NCBI RefSeq assembly: GCF_000002425.4
Contig: NC_037271.1
Span: forward strand, 1,422,974 to 1,486,973
DNA length: 64,000 bases
Direction of reading: 5' to 3'
From: Physcomitrium patens
Lineage: Eukaryota; Streptophyta; Bryopsida; Funariales; Funariaceae
The number at the start of each line of letters is the position of its first letter. The first letter of the stretch is position 1. The notes beneath the pieces were generated by a model that ran no database searches, was not told the DNA's origin, and saw only the letters and a list, made by a program, of their open reading frames with translations. Positions 13,301-26,700 of the stretch are shown here, one piece after another. The position numbers and the translations under genes are program-made.

Positions 13301-16061
13301 CCTTGTGGAATTTTACACTTATGAAGCATAGAAACTTCTAGCTGGCAAGCCATCCGAGTCATGTCTTCCTCCAGAGCCTTGGCATCCTTTACTTTCCAGG
13401 CAACAAACTGATACAAATAAGCACACCAAGCTGCGTCGAACGCAGCAAGCTGGGCAGCAAACGGTCGTGGTGAAGGCAATACAGTAGTAGGGGACATATC
13501 CGCCGGCCAGTCATACTTTGACCTTTTCTCGGGAGGATAGTTCGGAGAAGATGAACCGGGCGAACTACTTGTAGGTCCATCAAGAATGATTCCAATTAAA
13601 GCTTCAAATTCAGGCAAGAGCTTGGCTGCTGCCTCTGCGAGAGCCGATTCCCGCTGTCCTTGGCTACTAAACACAGCTCCAGGCTGACCCAGAATCATGT
13701 AAGCACAAAGGAACACACGGACTGGATACCGCTCCAGCTCTTTAGATGCAGGTTTTGGAGCTTCTTTGACTTTAGAAGCTGCAACAGTACATTGTGCTTG
13801 AACACCTTTGGTATCTGTTGTTTTTAAACTTGAAGCACTCGGATTTTTCTTGCCGAGCGCACTACCGACCGTAGTACGAGGTTTCCGAGCTGGAGGTAAC
13901 AGCCGTTTCAGAAGGTGATCAATACATGTCATTTTGCTTGACTGACCTTCCAAGGAAAGCTTCAACCGGCTCTCAATTCGAGCCAAAAGTGCCTTCACAG
14001 TTCGAAGTGTAACAGGGGAAGTAATGCGAGATGCCAATTGCTCAAAAGATATTGCCCTCACTGACTTCCCGTTTAGCCCACACGCTGAATAATCTTTTGC
14101 TAGTGCATAAGTCGTGCTTCTAGATTGGCAAAACTGCCTCCAGCATCTGAACGGCATAAAAGAAAATCAGGGTTTGAACAAAGAAAGACAATAACGAGAA
14201 CACGTTTTCCACTAACCAAAATTCATGGAGCTTGCAAGTGTAGAACAAACGGCGCAAAAGATATCCTTGAAGCTGTGTGCTGTGGCAGAATATATTATAC
14301 CAAGTTCTTACCGAGTAAGTTTGCGACAAAGTCGATCGCCGTGCTTGATTTTCTGTCCATGGTTGTGCGATGATCCTTTGCAGCCTCCTCTCTGCCGCAG
14401 AAACTCAGCGCGTTGTCCCCTTGCCTGAATGAATATGAATGATTAAAACCAGTTAGTTGCTGATCACTGGCTCTCTCATAATTATCGGACTTCAATATAG
14501 AATCTTGAATACTAAAAGCATTGGGTTCGTCTTCAATGAGTAAGGCTGTAGGTTAGCTCATGAGCAAGTCCAATGATCCTCGGCCAGTCAGCACAAATAA
14601 AGGCACGAGTAAGGGCAGACTTACTCGTTGAAGTCGTGCCTCAAGTTTCTCCCTTTTCTTCCTTAGCTCCAACTCACGCTCGCGAACAACCTCCTGTGCT
14701 ACTCGTCGAGCTTGAAGAACAGTAGCCTGAGCCCGACTCTTCTCAGCTTCTAAGAGACAAGCGCGTTTTTCTTCAGCAGCCGCAATTTTCTGGCAGATAT
14801 TCAACCTGAGAGCTTCAATACGTTCCCGGTCTTTTCCCTCCTGGTTTATCCTCACAACTGCTGAATGAGCCAATCGTTCGTGCGCTGCAGCGATACGTTG
14901 TCTCTCAACCTGCAAGAGAGCTAGTCTATTGACTTCCGCCTGATGGACGCGTAATTCGACCTTGAAACCCAGCTCCTCTCGTTCTCGTTCCATACGAAGC
15001 TGGGTTTCAGTTTTAGCTGCCAAACGTAGTTCATGAACCCTAGCCAGTCTCATCTGCTCCTGTGCTTGGATCTCCGCCCTGACAGAGAGAACGTAATTAA
15101 GAAAGACGTGATCGACCTTGAACAAAAAATATGTCGCTTGTGAAACCCCTAACAAGCGAAGAACAGATGCAGGTTTTTTAAAGCGGATAAATGTTGAAGG
15201 TTTATGTGGGTTGATTTTGATTCAGAGCTAGAAAGAAAAGATTATGTCTACTGTGAGTACAGCGTCTTTCGTCCTCTTCCGAATTGGGCATACCGTATCG
15301 TTGAAAGAGCCGTTAGGGGAAACAGAAGTGAAATAAAAGAATTAAAATGAAAAATTAAGTAGTTAAAATGAACCAACACACTCTCTAAGTCACGGAGGTA
15401 GCATAATATGATGTGAACCCCAGCGTGGATTCATAATTTTCTATTCTTTAATGTTTGCGTCCTAATAAGTCAAAGCTGGCATTCTGAAATCCTACCTCTT
15501 CTGTTCTGCAGCAGAAAGTTTAGCTTCAAGGCGCTGCGCCAGATCTCCAGATTTTGGCGAGTTCGGAGGACTCACTTTCCACTTTGGACGTGCCTTGTTT
15601 GCCAACCATTCGTGGAATTGCTGCAAGAAAAAGAAGAGAGATGCTAAGTAAGGGTGAAATCTCCTGGTCATTTGACAGCAGTAAAAAGTACCTTATGTTA
15701 ACAATATTTGCTGAAACTTCCTTCTGCTGCGTAATTTAGCAAGCAAGCAACTCCTCCAACAAGCCAACAAACTTCTGAGAGACAGGCTACAGTTAGTCCG
15801 TAACTCTGCGTTTCCATTGCTGGCAGCACATGAAATTACCTGACGTCTCAAGTCTGCTTCCTTGAGCCTCGCCTCAATATCCTCAAGACTTTTGGCCTTG
15901 CATTCAAAGTTCTCCTCAAGACGTTGTCTGAGCCATTTGGGTACAGGGGAATTGGAACTGACACATTCTGAAATTTCAATATCGAAGGCAATGCCTATTC
16001 CTGGGTTTAGGATCATCCCCTCCATTCCGCTCAGGTGGTCTCTGTGAGCAATCTTTGCCAT
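10390..16061 (-). CDS. TCP11 family protein, paralogue B (10 coding exons)
   Basis: Exons on the minus strand: 16061-15840, 15620-15496, 15078-14625, 14424-14312, 14146-13252, 12951-12259, 12151-11921, 11788-11410, 11312-11126, 10882-10390. They join in frame to 1263 residues. The protein is collinear with paralogue A over its whole length: N-terminal [11 protein letters not shown], the coiled coil with [48 protein letters not shown], and the Tcp11 domain from [14 protein letters not shown]. All intron positions and phases agree with A except one: exon 6 of B (693 nt) corresponds to exons 6 and 7 of A, so the 133-nt intron at 4772-4904 of A is absent here. The C-terminus after PWYSCIL differs and is shorter than in A. 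A leader intron is likely, with acceptor cttacag just upstream of the ATG. Role unknown; presumably overlapping with A. Confidence 0.88.
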
Positions 16062-17692
16062 GATTCATCCACTTTACGACAACTGTAAGAACATGTCACA
16101 TAATTTCATTAGAAATGCTCACAACATGGTGCACACTATGATCAGTGTGCTTGGAAACGAGCAGGATCTATTTACACACGTTTGGCCTCAACTTCCACGC
16201 AACACTACCCCTTCATTATAAAAAAATCAAACTAGTACCATTCAGCTCACAGGATTGCCCTTCATTCGAGCAGCTTCTGAACATAAAGACTTGAGAATGA
16301 GGCAATCCTATTTTTGAGTATAAAATTAACAAACGAAATATTTTAAAATAAAAAATAATTAAAATTTAGAAGACGACGGCATCAGCCTGGCAAACAGCTC
16401 CGAATGAGGAACTGATAGAAAAATCTGATAAGGATATTCGAAACGCCTATATAGTCCAAGAAAATTATGCTGTAGTAAACGGCCAATTAACGGTCAAAAT
16501 TGGTTAAACATGCAAGAATGTACCAACAGCTTGCAAACAGAGCTATAGTCCGTACAGCTACACATCGACCCAGACGGTCATCAAGTTAAAGAAGTGCTCA
16601 AGGAAATTCTGGAGTCGCTTTTTTGTGAGATAATGACGCAACGACAGTGAAAAGTAGACAACACGTAGAAAATTCTACTGCCTGAACTGCCAGTAAGCGT
16701 TGTTCCTTGGACTATTTGAAGAAGAGATTACCACTACCTACGATTTGCACATCTGACCAGCAGAACTTCTGGAGAAAAAAAAAACTTAAGCGCTACAAGA
16801 GGTAGGTTTTCACACAGAACTGTAAAATTTTCAGCTAGAGGAAAGAGGAAAGCACAAGTAATGCTTAGCTATGACGAAGAGTCAAGGGGTATCCTTCCAG
16901 GCCTGTCGTTTCTGAGCATTACCGAATTCAGAAATGAGAAACGGCTGCGAATTATTCGACACTTCAGGCGGTCACAAAGGAAAGCAGGCTCCAACGAGAG
17001 TTCGACTACGAACAGAGTGTCATTCGCCAGAAGGACGACGGATGGAAGGAAGCCCAGCAGAGCAGATAGCGAGAGGCGAGGAAGCGGAGGTCAAGAGATT
17101 TTCATTGAGAAAAATCGACTCTCTGCTCTCAATTATCCTAGCAATCTCCTACGAAGCGGCCAAGATTGCAAGGAAACAGATCTGAAAAGGCAAGAAGTGA
17201 CAATTGGACGCCTCGTGATGACTTAGAAGAAACCCTTAAACTCTACTACTGCCCTGTGATCTTCTCTTTTACGCTCGATGCTTGTCGAAGCCAATGAACT
17301 GACTACTCCGACACTTCTAGCTTTCTATACGGCACAGCTTAGAATCAGCAAGAGCTCTTTTCCTATTCTCGGCACCAACCAAGGCAGAAATCCCAACTTC
17401 ACGAAAGGAGAGGCCCCAACGCCAATTGACGTTATTCTCGCACATCCTTTTATCCTGCGTGCGCCTTAGGTTACGACCACCCACCTCAAGTAACTAAACT
17501 ACGTTTTTCGACAGAAACAGGATTCGTAAGTTTGAGACCCCCATCGTGCTTCCTCTCGTGAGGCTAGGACAACACAAGCCTCTACAACGAATTTAGTACC
17601 AGAATCTATCTATCACCGAGTGGGCCAAGAAATTCACAACGGAAAAAAACGTGCCAACGGGAAACACACAATCTCACCCAAGGCATGGGGGG

Positions 17693-17728
<36 letters not shown>
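17693..17728. repeat. A36 homopolymer
   Basis: Uninterrupted run of 36 A flanked by G runs on both sides. On the sense strand of the neighbouring gene it reads as poly-T. Confidence 0.95.
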
Positions 17729-17731
<3 letters not shown>

Positions 17732-18186
17732 GGTCGGCAACGAATCCTCCTCAGTACCTGTCTGTACACCGTTTTGGCCAGTCAAAAGCTGCAACCGAAT
17801 TCCCACTGCACTCGAATTCACTCCCCCACACACAACTTCCTGCTGCAACCAAGCAAGGAGCGATTCTGCAGCAAGAGAAACAAAGACCGGTTGCGTAGTG
17901 GAACAGCCACCGGGGCCCTGAATAACGTCTCTTCGCCCTCAACTCAAGTGTTGCCAACCCACCACCACCCTACGGACCGTTCCCAGCAAAATCTCACTAC
18001 ATGCTCGAATCCTTCGCACAACCGATCCTCTCGCACTAACTCTCGCAGTCTCCACACACCGTCATCCCAATTCCCTATCTCCTGCGGCGATGAAACCCCT
18101 GGCAGTGCACAGGCTCTCAAAAGACCCTTCACAGCGAGAATTGGCGGGGCGAGATCGACTTAATTTTGGGTTGCAACATCAACGAC

Positions 18187-18213
18187 GACAGCAACAGCAA
18201 CAGCAACAGCAGC
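18187..18213. repeat. (CAGCAA)n microsatellite
   Basis: Short hexanucleotide repeat. A frame through it gives leucine or serine/asparagine runs, which explains the spurious open frames on both strands. Confidence 0.85.
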
Positions 18214-18530
18214 CAGCGCCAAGTCGCAGTGAAGGAGAGGGTATCTGGGGAGCGATGGAGTGAGTGGCTGATTGATGAGAAAGTGGGCACGGAGTGGCAA
18301 CTGAACCCCCCACCTCGGGATAGTCCTGATCGTTCGCTGACCTCGGAAAACACGCTCCCTCCTCGTCGTCGTCTCTACGCTCGTCGTCTTCACGAAGCCT
18401 CTCCGGAACTTACCGTACAGCGGCTTGGCAGGTGCGGCTTTTTTTATTTTTTTCCTACTTTCTTTTTCCCCTCTTTGGCCAACCGGGGCACTCCCTCCGG
18501 ATAAAACAAAACAATATCCCCCCCTTCTCC

Positions 18531-21500
18531 CTGGTAAATAATCCCCTTCTTACTTTAAATCAACTTATCACTTTTTCTCTCTTTATCTTTTGTCTTTTTC
18601 TCCTATGAAGGCGCTCGGGAGAAAATTGCCTCAAAACTTCTTGTAGGTTTGCAAATACATGTCACGAACATAACCTTTTGTACATATTCCCCTTTTGCGT
18701 TATTTAATCTTGGATGAACAGACACAATGTCAGTAAGTATGTGTAGCATCCATTAAATCTTGGCCTGTTTGTGAGGGTAATTACTGTATTTTATTTTTAT
18801 TTTCATTTTTGCACCATAAAAGTTGGCTACAATTAATTAGTAAATTAGGTCTATGTTTTGAAGGGGATATGTACATTCGTATATAGAGAATAGAAGAGAA
18901 TGAATGAGAACATACATCTTTGATACACTCTGGGGAGTCGCAAAAACTCGGCGTCAAAGGCATAGTCAAAACTCAAAAACCCTGATTGGCCACAAGAACA
19001 AGTTAGAGATCTCTTTTTAATCCAGTGAAGACGTGCCACAGCATTCTAGATGGTTCGGCGAGTCAAGGTGGGGGGCATCTACGTGGCCAACTCCCAAAAC
19101 CGCTTATCCTACATGGCATTGACTTGTGTGGGCCAGGGGAATTGTGTAAAGAGAAAAGATGAGACTAAGAAGGTGGCGTTCAAGACCCACACACTTTCAA
19201 GACCCACTCTTGGAGGAGGAGGAGGAGGAGATCACGCTCCTCGAAACTTCCCCACTGGCCAGATTCCGCGATCATGAGTCCCCTCGGAAGGGGGGTGTCC
19301 CTCCTCGTGATGCCCAATCCCATCTGCACGCGTACCAAACCCGTTCGTTCACCCACAGTCATGCATGAGGATGAGGCTGTGCTTGGAATGCTGAGCAGAC
19401 TGAGGTCGGGTAATGGATGGATATTAGTGGATGAGTAAGTATGGATGGATGAGCTCTTCTGGGGGACTATAATGGGAGTCTTTTTGGATGTGATAGAGCT
19501 TTGAGGAGATGCTTAGCTATTTTCCAAGGAAAGACGAAGTCTCGAATCTCTTTGTGACAGTGGTCAAAAAAGGCATAGAGTGCATTTGAGTTCTTCTCAA
19601 AATTCTTTACTTGTAAAGATATATATATATATATATACATCTATGCGGGTGTGTGTTTGTGTAGTGGGATTTTTTAAATTTGAAAATATTTTCAGAAGGG
19701 TTATCGTCATCTGTGAAGCACTATACCAAGTTCAGTTACACAATCAGATTTTGTTTCATGTACTATTTATTTATAACGATGAGAAAATTTGGTTGATGGT
19801 GAGTTCTTACTTTAACACTCAAACTGATAATAGCAGGTTGTACTGGACTCCATGCTGTGTTCTAAATATGACTTGAGATAACCATATTCAGATATTTGCA
19901 TGCATTGCGAAACTTTGGTAACCCATGTGCTCAATATTGCACACAAATCGACAGAATCATGCATTTGTTAGCACTTTGAATGTTTTTTTCTTAGTAATAT
20001 ATATGTGTATTTATATATATATATATATATATATGTATGTAAAATAGACCCAGGCTTTTACTAAATCGACCCACCCTTGATGAAGAAGATGGTAATCACC
20101 ATGAATGTGGTTGGTTTTCATTGGTTGTACATCCATCAGTGGAGAAATGAATCTAGAGGTTGTTTGTTTTTTCATCATGGTTAGGATGGGTGGATTAATT
20201 TAGTGAAAACCTGGGTCTATTTAATATATATATATATATATATATATAGATATATAATTTAAAGTTTGTATTTCATAAACCTCAATAAATTTGAGTGTAT
20301 TTAATTTTTCATTTTGAGGATAATTAAATCTATGTATATGCAATAAAAGTTGCAAGCAAGTGAAAGAGTTGTTTGAAGTTTAATACCCTGTTAGATTCAT
20401 GCCACCATGAATAACAGATATACTTCTATAAAGATTTACAATGAACAAAAGCAACCCAGTAACAAGTGTAAAAACTTACTGTGTTCCTCTTGAGACAAAG
20501 AGTTGTGGTTATGCATTTGTTGCATTCACATGTACAAAAAAATGACCTTTCAAGTTGATTAAAAAAATAAATATATAAACAAATCCTTTTCCATTAAGAT
20601 TAGTTGTTCATTAGTTTTAGATTTCCATTACATGTTTATCATAAAATTATTCAATTCTATCATTGTGTTTGAAGTTTAAGAGCTATTTTTTGTTTGAGTA
20701 GCTCCATTTTCTTGGGTTTTCTTTTTTCTTTTTTAAAATTAATAAATTTTACTTGCCAATTTCTTTAAAGCATACACATCAACATTTTAATATTGATTTT
20801 TGCAGACACAAACCAACCCCTGAGAGAATAATTAGGACAATTTTTTCAAAAGTATTTTTAATCCATTACATATCACATAATTCACCAACAATGTCAAGTA
20901 TACTGATACTTTGCTCAAAATATAATTTTCAAATAATCCCAACACAAAATCAACAAGTTAGATTTCAAATCACTGTATGTTTCGATTTTGAACAGTTGTT
21001 TCTGCATGGAATCGAACTAACAAGATTATCGTTCATGTTTCAATTAAAGAATTTTGCAAGTGAATTTCTTTACAACAACCTTAAAGTTTTCTCCACAACC
21101 ATGTCATTTACAAAGTAGTATTTAAGACAAACGCAGTTTACACCAATTTACAGTCGATTTCAAAACTTTGAACAAATAAAAAATGAAATCTAAATTGCAT
21201 TCTGCTCATTTGAGTGGCGTGTGTCAACAAAATGGCGGGATGACGTGGCGGGATCGGGGGTTGCACCGACAGCATCCACGCATTGCTGAGCTGGACCATG
21301 CACCACCTTAGCATCCACGGCGGGAATAGAGTTTCCCGGGGAAAAAGATGATACGAGGCATTCATGGTGTACTTCCTGTGGGGATTGGTGGAGGGAAGTC
21401 AAAGTTTAGCTTTTTCTTACACGACCACAAATGCTCACAATGCGTTTGGTACCCACTCCTTTTTTCTTTTCTTTTCTTTTTTTAATTTTTTATCTTGATT

Positions 21501-21980
21501 TGCTTATATAATATATAATTCACTAAAATGGTTGACCTTTGAAAGGATTTTCCTCTTCTCTTTTCCATAGTTCTTTTTCTTTTTTCTTTTTCTAGAGAGT
21601 ATGGTCAATATTTGACTCACAAATATGGTCATTATATGAAATATATTATTATCACCATTTTCCGGGCCTAAAACACTTGGAAACGAAAAAGCAATAAACT
21701 CCAAGTTTAGGGTGCTTCGTATGTGCCTTAAAATTACTGCTTGTTGAGGTATATTGCCGGATACATTGGGGGGGGGGGACTTAGAATGTACCAACAAGTG
21801 TTTTGATAAAAAAAAATAAACATTTGATTCATAATATCTTCTGTTTAGCATGCTTCAATTTCTTGACGTCATTGCATCTTAGTATGACCAAATGTTTTTT
21901 TTTTTTTATCTACAGTTAGTATGTCTACAAACAAATCCTAATAATAACTTGTAAACAAGAATAATTAAGTATATGTATGA
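18531..21980. other. AT-rich intergenic region with microsatellites
   Basis: No gene supported. Contains (TA)n tracts at 19620-19637, 20011-20034 and 20224-20248, the last two flanking the inverted-repeat element at 20041-20222. Short open frames are random stretches in AT-rich DNA. Confidence 0.6.
20041..20222. mobile_element. MITE-like short inverted-repeat element
   Basis: The left end reads AAAATAGACCCAGGCTTTTA and the reverse complement of the right end reads TAAATAGACCCAGGTTTTCA. Similarity continues inwards through ACTAAAT, CCACCC/CCATCC and GATGAA for roughly 50 bases on each side. About 180 bp in total, no coding capacity, and each end abuts a (TA)n tract. The form fits a non-autonomous DNA transposon with TA target preference (Tc1/mariner, Stowaway-like), but the family is not established. 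Confidence 0.6.
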
Positions 21981-23709
21981 GAATTAGTGTGGGAAAATAG
22001 TTTCAAGTGTTACATAGACAGGATGTTGTTTCCAGTGGTAAACAGGTCACCCTGGGAGTGGGGAATGAGTACGATTACAAGTTCCCATCGTTCTACTTAC
22101 AATCCACTGTTTGCACTGCAGCTGCTTGCACTATGGAACGTTCTCCACTAGTGAACATGGGAGCGTGAGGAATTTACCGCACGGCATTGATTAGTTGGAG
22201 ACACTGATTGGACAAACCCTTGGGATGCTGACTGGGATTTGCTGACTGGAATTTTTTCGTGCCCAGATAGTATCGGTCGGAGGTGGGCGTTGTTCCTCTC
22301 CGTCGGTCAGCTTGCTTTCCTTTCCTTTCATTCAGACCAGATCTCGCAGTGGAAGGCAAAGTCATGGAGTATGTCAACGCTCTGGGTGGGCATGAGCAAT
22401 CTAACTATATGATGCTTCCATTTGAAGTCATGGCTGCACTGAGTGCCGCTGCTACAGAGAGAATGGTGGGTGGTGGTGCTCACAAAGCTCACATCGGCAA
22501 CGAAACTGCTCCTTTGTGTGCTACGTTCCATAATGTTTGGCAATTGGAGCGATCAACATCCATCGTGGAAGAGGAGGAGGGGGTTCGTTATTTCGGGTCA
22601 TGAGCAGTCCACGCAATCCGTTGGCTGGTATTAACGGGTGCGGTGCGAACGAAAATCATGGTGTACCTAACATTGAGTAATGTCAGGCTCGGACTACATG
22701 GGTGATTTAAGGTCCGCAGCGTCAGGGAAAGCCGCAATGATCAGACTGGCAACGAAAAGCGGCCAACACCCCGAGTGTTTGAACCGCTCAGGTGGGCACG
22801 GTTGGGGCTGTGGGACAGGGAGAGCAGAGATGGATAAAGGTGAGAGGGCACGAAGATGGTCTCATGAATGTTGCACTCCCAAAAGGATTTTTTCCATTCC
22901 ATCTGGGGTTTCCTTGAAAGACGTTTCCATGGCATTTGCCGTATTGGTGAAAGTGGGTCCTTGTCAGCTGTGACCCCCTCTAACAATTCTCTTCCTGCGT
23001 GGCTGAGGAGGCGTGGAATTCATGGAGAAAGATTCCCATGTCCGGACAAGTTTCTTGAGGTTCGCCGTGGCAGGAAGATTCGGTTCTCATTTTCTTCTTC
23101 GTTCTCCTTTTTCTGATCCGTGTGTACGGGAGTATTTGAGGGCCGGAAGCTGGCACATAACGTTGTGAGCCTGCAACCCAAAGAGCTTCACTGACACACA
23201 AGTGTTACACGTCATAGAACGTAGTAGAAAGATTTTGGATTACTCTCCGTAACGTTAACGTCAGTAAGCTAACAAATCTTTCCTGGATGAGGGTCAGGGT
23301 GTAGTTTGGGATAAGATTTGAACGTTGTCGTGGAGTAAGGTACATACTGATCTGATAGTGATGATCAGATACAAAAAGTAGTTTAAATTTGTTGAGTTAG
23401 AGGTAAAAATCCTGTTCTGACTGAGTGTCGTCACCTCGAATTATGAGATTATCAATAAGAGAAACGAACACATGTTAAGGGGCTCTGCTACGAACAATTC
23501 AGCAATAGGACTTTCTACCAACCAATTTTTCTTTCCCCTTACACATACGGTTGTTCCTTCCTAACTAGAACTTAATACATGCATACGAACTGGAAAGTTT
23601 CATTGCATTGCCATGATCAAAATTGGTAACCACATACTGTCAATACAACCTTGCACAAGTATTGAAAGCCATGTCTATTTTCCTGCGTTATATACTACGC
23701 TTCATTCCG
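21981..23709. other. Unresolved GC-balanced intergenic patch
   Basis: About 22000-23200 is much less AT-rich than its left flank, and plus-strand frames such as 22283-22603 look protein-like in base use. I recognise no domain and cannot place exons. It may be a lineage-specific gene, a pseudogene remnant or a long non-coding RNA. About 23300-23709 should hold the 3' UTR of the FKBP gene. Confidence 0.35.
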
Positions 23710-26700
23710 TTATGTAGTAACCATGGGCTCTGGCGCGGCTGCAGCGCCGTTGGCTGGCTCCATTTTCTGCCCATGATCGAAAAAAATAAATTAGTCAACG
23801 CACTTCATGGCCATGTCATAACAATAGTATTTTGGGCTAACTACCACAGAAAGCAGCGAAGGGAAGTATCATAGGAAGCTCACCTTCTCTGCTGCTTCCA
23901 TCTTGCTGAGGCGAGCAAACATGTTGCCATACAACTTTGCTTCTTTCTTGTTTTGTTCAGCCAGCTTTTGTTTCAAGCGCTTGTATTCAAGTTTTACCTC
24001 CCGATTCTGGGGATCAATATCCAGGGCCTTCTTGATGTCTGTCTCCGCGTAATCAAGGTCCAACAATTCAATGTAAGCTTGCACTCTCCTGTACAAGGCC
24101 TTCACATTCGAAGACTCCAACTCCAGAACCTGGTCCCAAAGAAGTACGTTAACAGCTGCAAACACTACTGAACAGACAAGAATGCTTCCATGTTCAAAGA
24201 TGGGCACAATGAAAAAACCAGAACGTAACTAGGACACAGAAATGAACTCATAACCCATACCTTGGTAGTCAATTTCACCACCTCTCTGTAGTCTTTAAGC
24301 TTTAACTTGCATGCAGCCATATTGAGATTGCAACTAACTTTAAGAGTCTTAGCCTGCTTCTTTTGAGCATCGTCGAAACTGCTGTCATACTCTATCAATT
24401 TTACCGCCTGCACCAAAGATTTTGCACACAAATTTGTTACTCGAAGGTCGTGACATAGGTGTAGATCGAGGAATTAGCTGAACCGAGATTCCACCTAAAT
24501 GAGGATAAATAGAACGCTCGACCAGACAGTAGGACGTATCTCGGCACTCGGCTTACGGTGCAGAAAACCCTCACCTTCTCATATCTCTTAGATGCCCGTG
24601 CGTAATTGCCAGCCTTGAAAAGCGCATTACCGTCCTCCTTCTTTTTCGCAGCCAGCTCTAATTTCTCGGGAACCTCTAATTCCCAAGATTCCTTTTCCTG
24701 CCCCAATGAACCACACGTAGGTGCTCTATCAGAAGCAAATCCAAGGTTGTGAAATCATAATTTGAGGATCAATCGCAACAGTGTAAGAATCATAGGTTAA
24801 AATTTTGCCAAGTAGGACAACTACGGGCTGTAAATGAGAAGTGAACGGAATAAGACGTAGGGTTTTGCGATTTTGAATAACAGATGGAGGTTAATGGCCA
24901 CAAAAAATGATCGACACCTCATGAACTGAAGTACATGAATTGGTAGAACACAAGGCTCAGGCAATGGCTATCGAAGGGACAGCACCAAAACACGGTTGAG
25001 TTTGAACCTTAATAAACTCTACTAACTCAATCTCGTAAAAGAGAGTAGAATTAGCGGGCACTATGGCCAGATCCCGCTTTGTCTCCTCTCCTCCAAATCC
25101 GTATTCCGGGTAGATGGTAACAAGAGCGTGCTCATTTTTCTTCATAGTAAGCACAGCCTTATCAAGACCATCGATAACTTGTCCTGTAAAAAGGAAACCA
25201 GCAAGGTTTGTCACCGAGAAACATCCATAAAAAAGCTGCACGAACGTAAAGCACTCTAAGGAGATACAAGAAGAATCCACACTTCTGATTAGTCTTACAA
25301 GGGGTAAGGTACACACCTTCATCAGTGACAAATTGGAACAGTTCCTCGCCATCCTGACCGTTCTTCTCAAAGATCGTTCCATTCTCCAACTTGGCCACGT
25401 ACCGCACTGCATACAACCCGAAACGTTCAACAAAGGAGCACACAAAAATTTCTTTCATTTCGTTAATTTTTTTATTATTTGTGGAAATTGCTCTTGACAA
25501 CAGGGTTAGGGAGTGTACCTTTAACAGTCGATCCATCATTGGGCTTCTCATAGCCTTCGCCTGCCGTCAAAATTTTCTTGATCACTTTTTTATCATCGGT
25601 GACCTCCTCTACCACTTTCCATGAAATGAGCTCAAGCTCGATTTCAAGAACTGCATCACTCGGAATAGCTTTCACATCTCCAGAGGGAGCTGCTCCCTTC
25701 TCTCCAAATCCATCTGCAATCTCAACGGCACACACAGTTCAGGGAAAATCAACAGGGTCTAAGAACTGTAGAGTAGCAGCGACATTGCAACCAAACACAC
25801 TTAACATGGTAAACATCAATAAACAGCGCACTTACATCGGGGCTTCACTGTCAGTAGTGCTTTCTCTCCTTTTAACATAGTCTTCACTGCCTGGCCAATC
25901 GCAGGACAGAAATGCCCTGCGTCAACATAAACCAAGCTTAGCGTCGGCTCTGAGGTGATCATTTTGACTGCAATGTCTGAAAGACAGTCGATGAAAGCTA
26001 TCTCGAGACAGCAGCCATTTAAGGTCAAAACATGTGCCGCGACACTGTTGTGTGAGAACTTACCATCTTTGACAGTGAATTCAACTCCACTTTCTGGGGA
26101 CTTCGCCACTACTGTCTGATGTCGCTGGAGTCTCACTTCGTACTTCACTGCAAATTTGTCAAAACCAAATACTAATTAGCGACAAACTTCTCGTCGCAAC
26201 AGGGGATCACAGCACTACCAAGTCGGAAACGAACCCAACCTCATCCCAACAAGAACCGAATAATTTACTAGAGAAACTGACTAAGCATTTGTATTGAACA
26301 TTACCATCGGCGCTAAACGACTAAACTCTGAATCGAGTGATGTACTTACCGAGAACTTCATCAAGATCCTTTGGATTCTCCCACTTTTTGCCTTCCGTAA
26401 CAATTTTCTTAATAATGCCACCATCCTTGCAAATGTCCTTCACACTAGCCCAATGAAGGAGCTCTACGTCAAACTTCAAAGTTGCGTTAGCCGGGATAAC
26501 GGGAGGTGACCCAGCTTCTCCATAAGCATTTTCTGGGGATATCGTGAATGTAGCTTTCTCCCCCTTCTTCATGGTTGCAACGCCCTTATCCCATCCCTTG
26601 ATCACTTGACCTGCAGAATAGGTATTTTTCACAAAGTTTCAGTGGTGTATTACAGAAAGGCTTAGCGAAACTTGGATGGTCAACGAAACAAACGCCTCCA

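Larger units (their letters stand above)
16062..18530. promoter_or_regulatory. Upstream and leader region of TCP11 paralogue B
   Basis: Mostly moderate-GC sequence with no supported coding region. Long open frames at 16861-17226 and 17651-18163 on the plus strand run through low-complexity sequence and have no recognisable domain. It holds an A36 tract, a CAGCAA repeat and a GC-rich segment at about 17900-18500 rich in CG dinucleotides, as expected for an unmethylated promoter or 5' UTR of the minus-strand gene. Transcription start not determined. Confidence 0.45.

Noticed and set aside
17651-18163. 170-codon plus-strand open frame as a gene
   Set aside because: Starts in an A36 tract giving a poly-lysine run and continues in low-complexity Ser/His/Thr-rich sequence; most likely chance.
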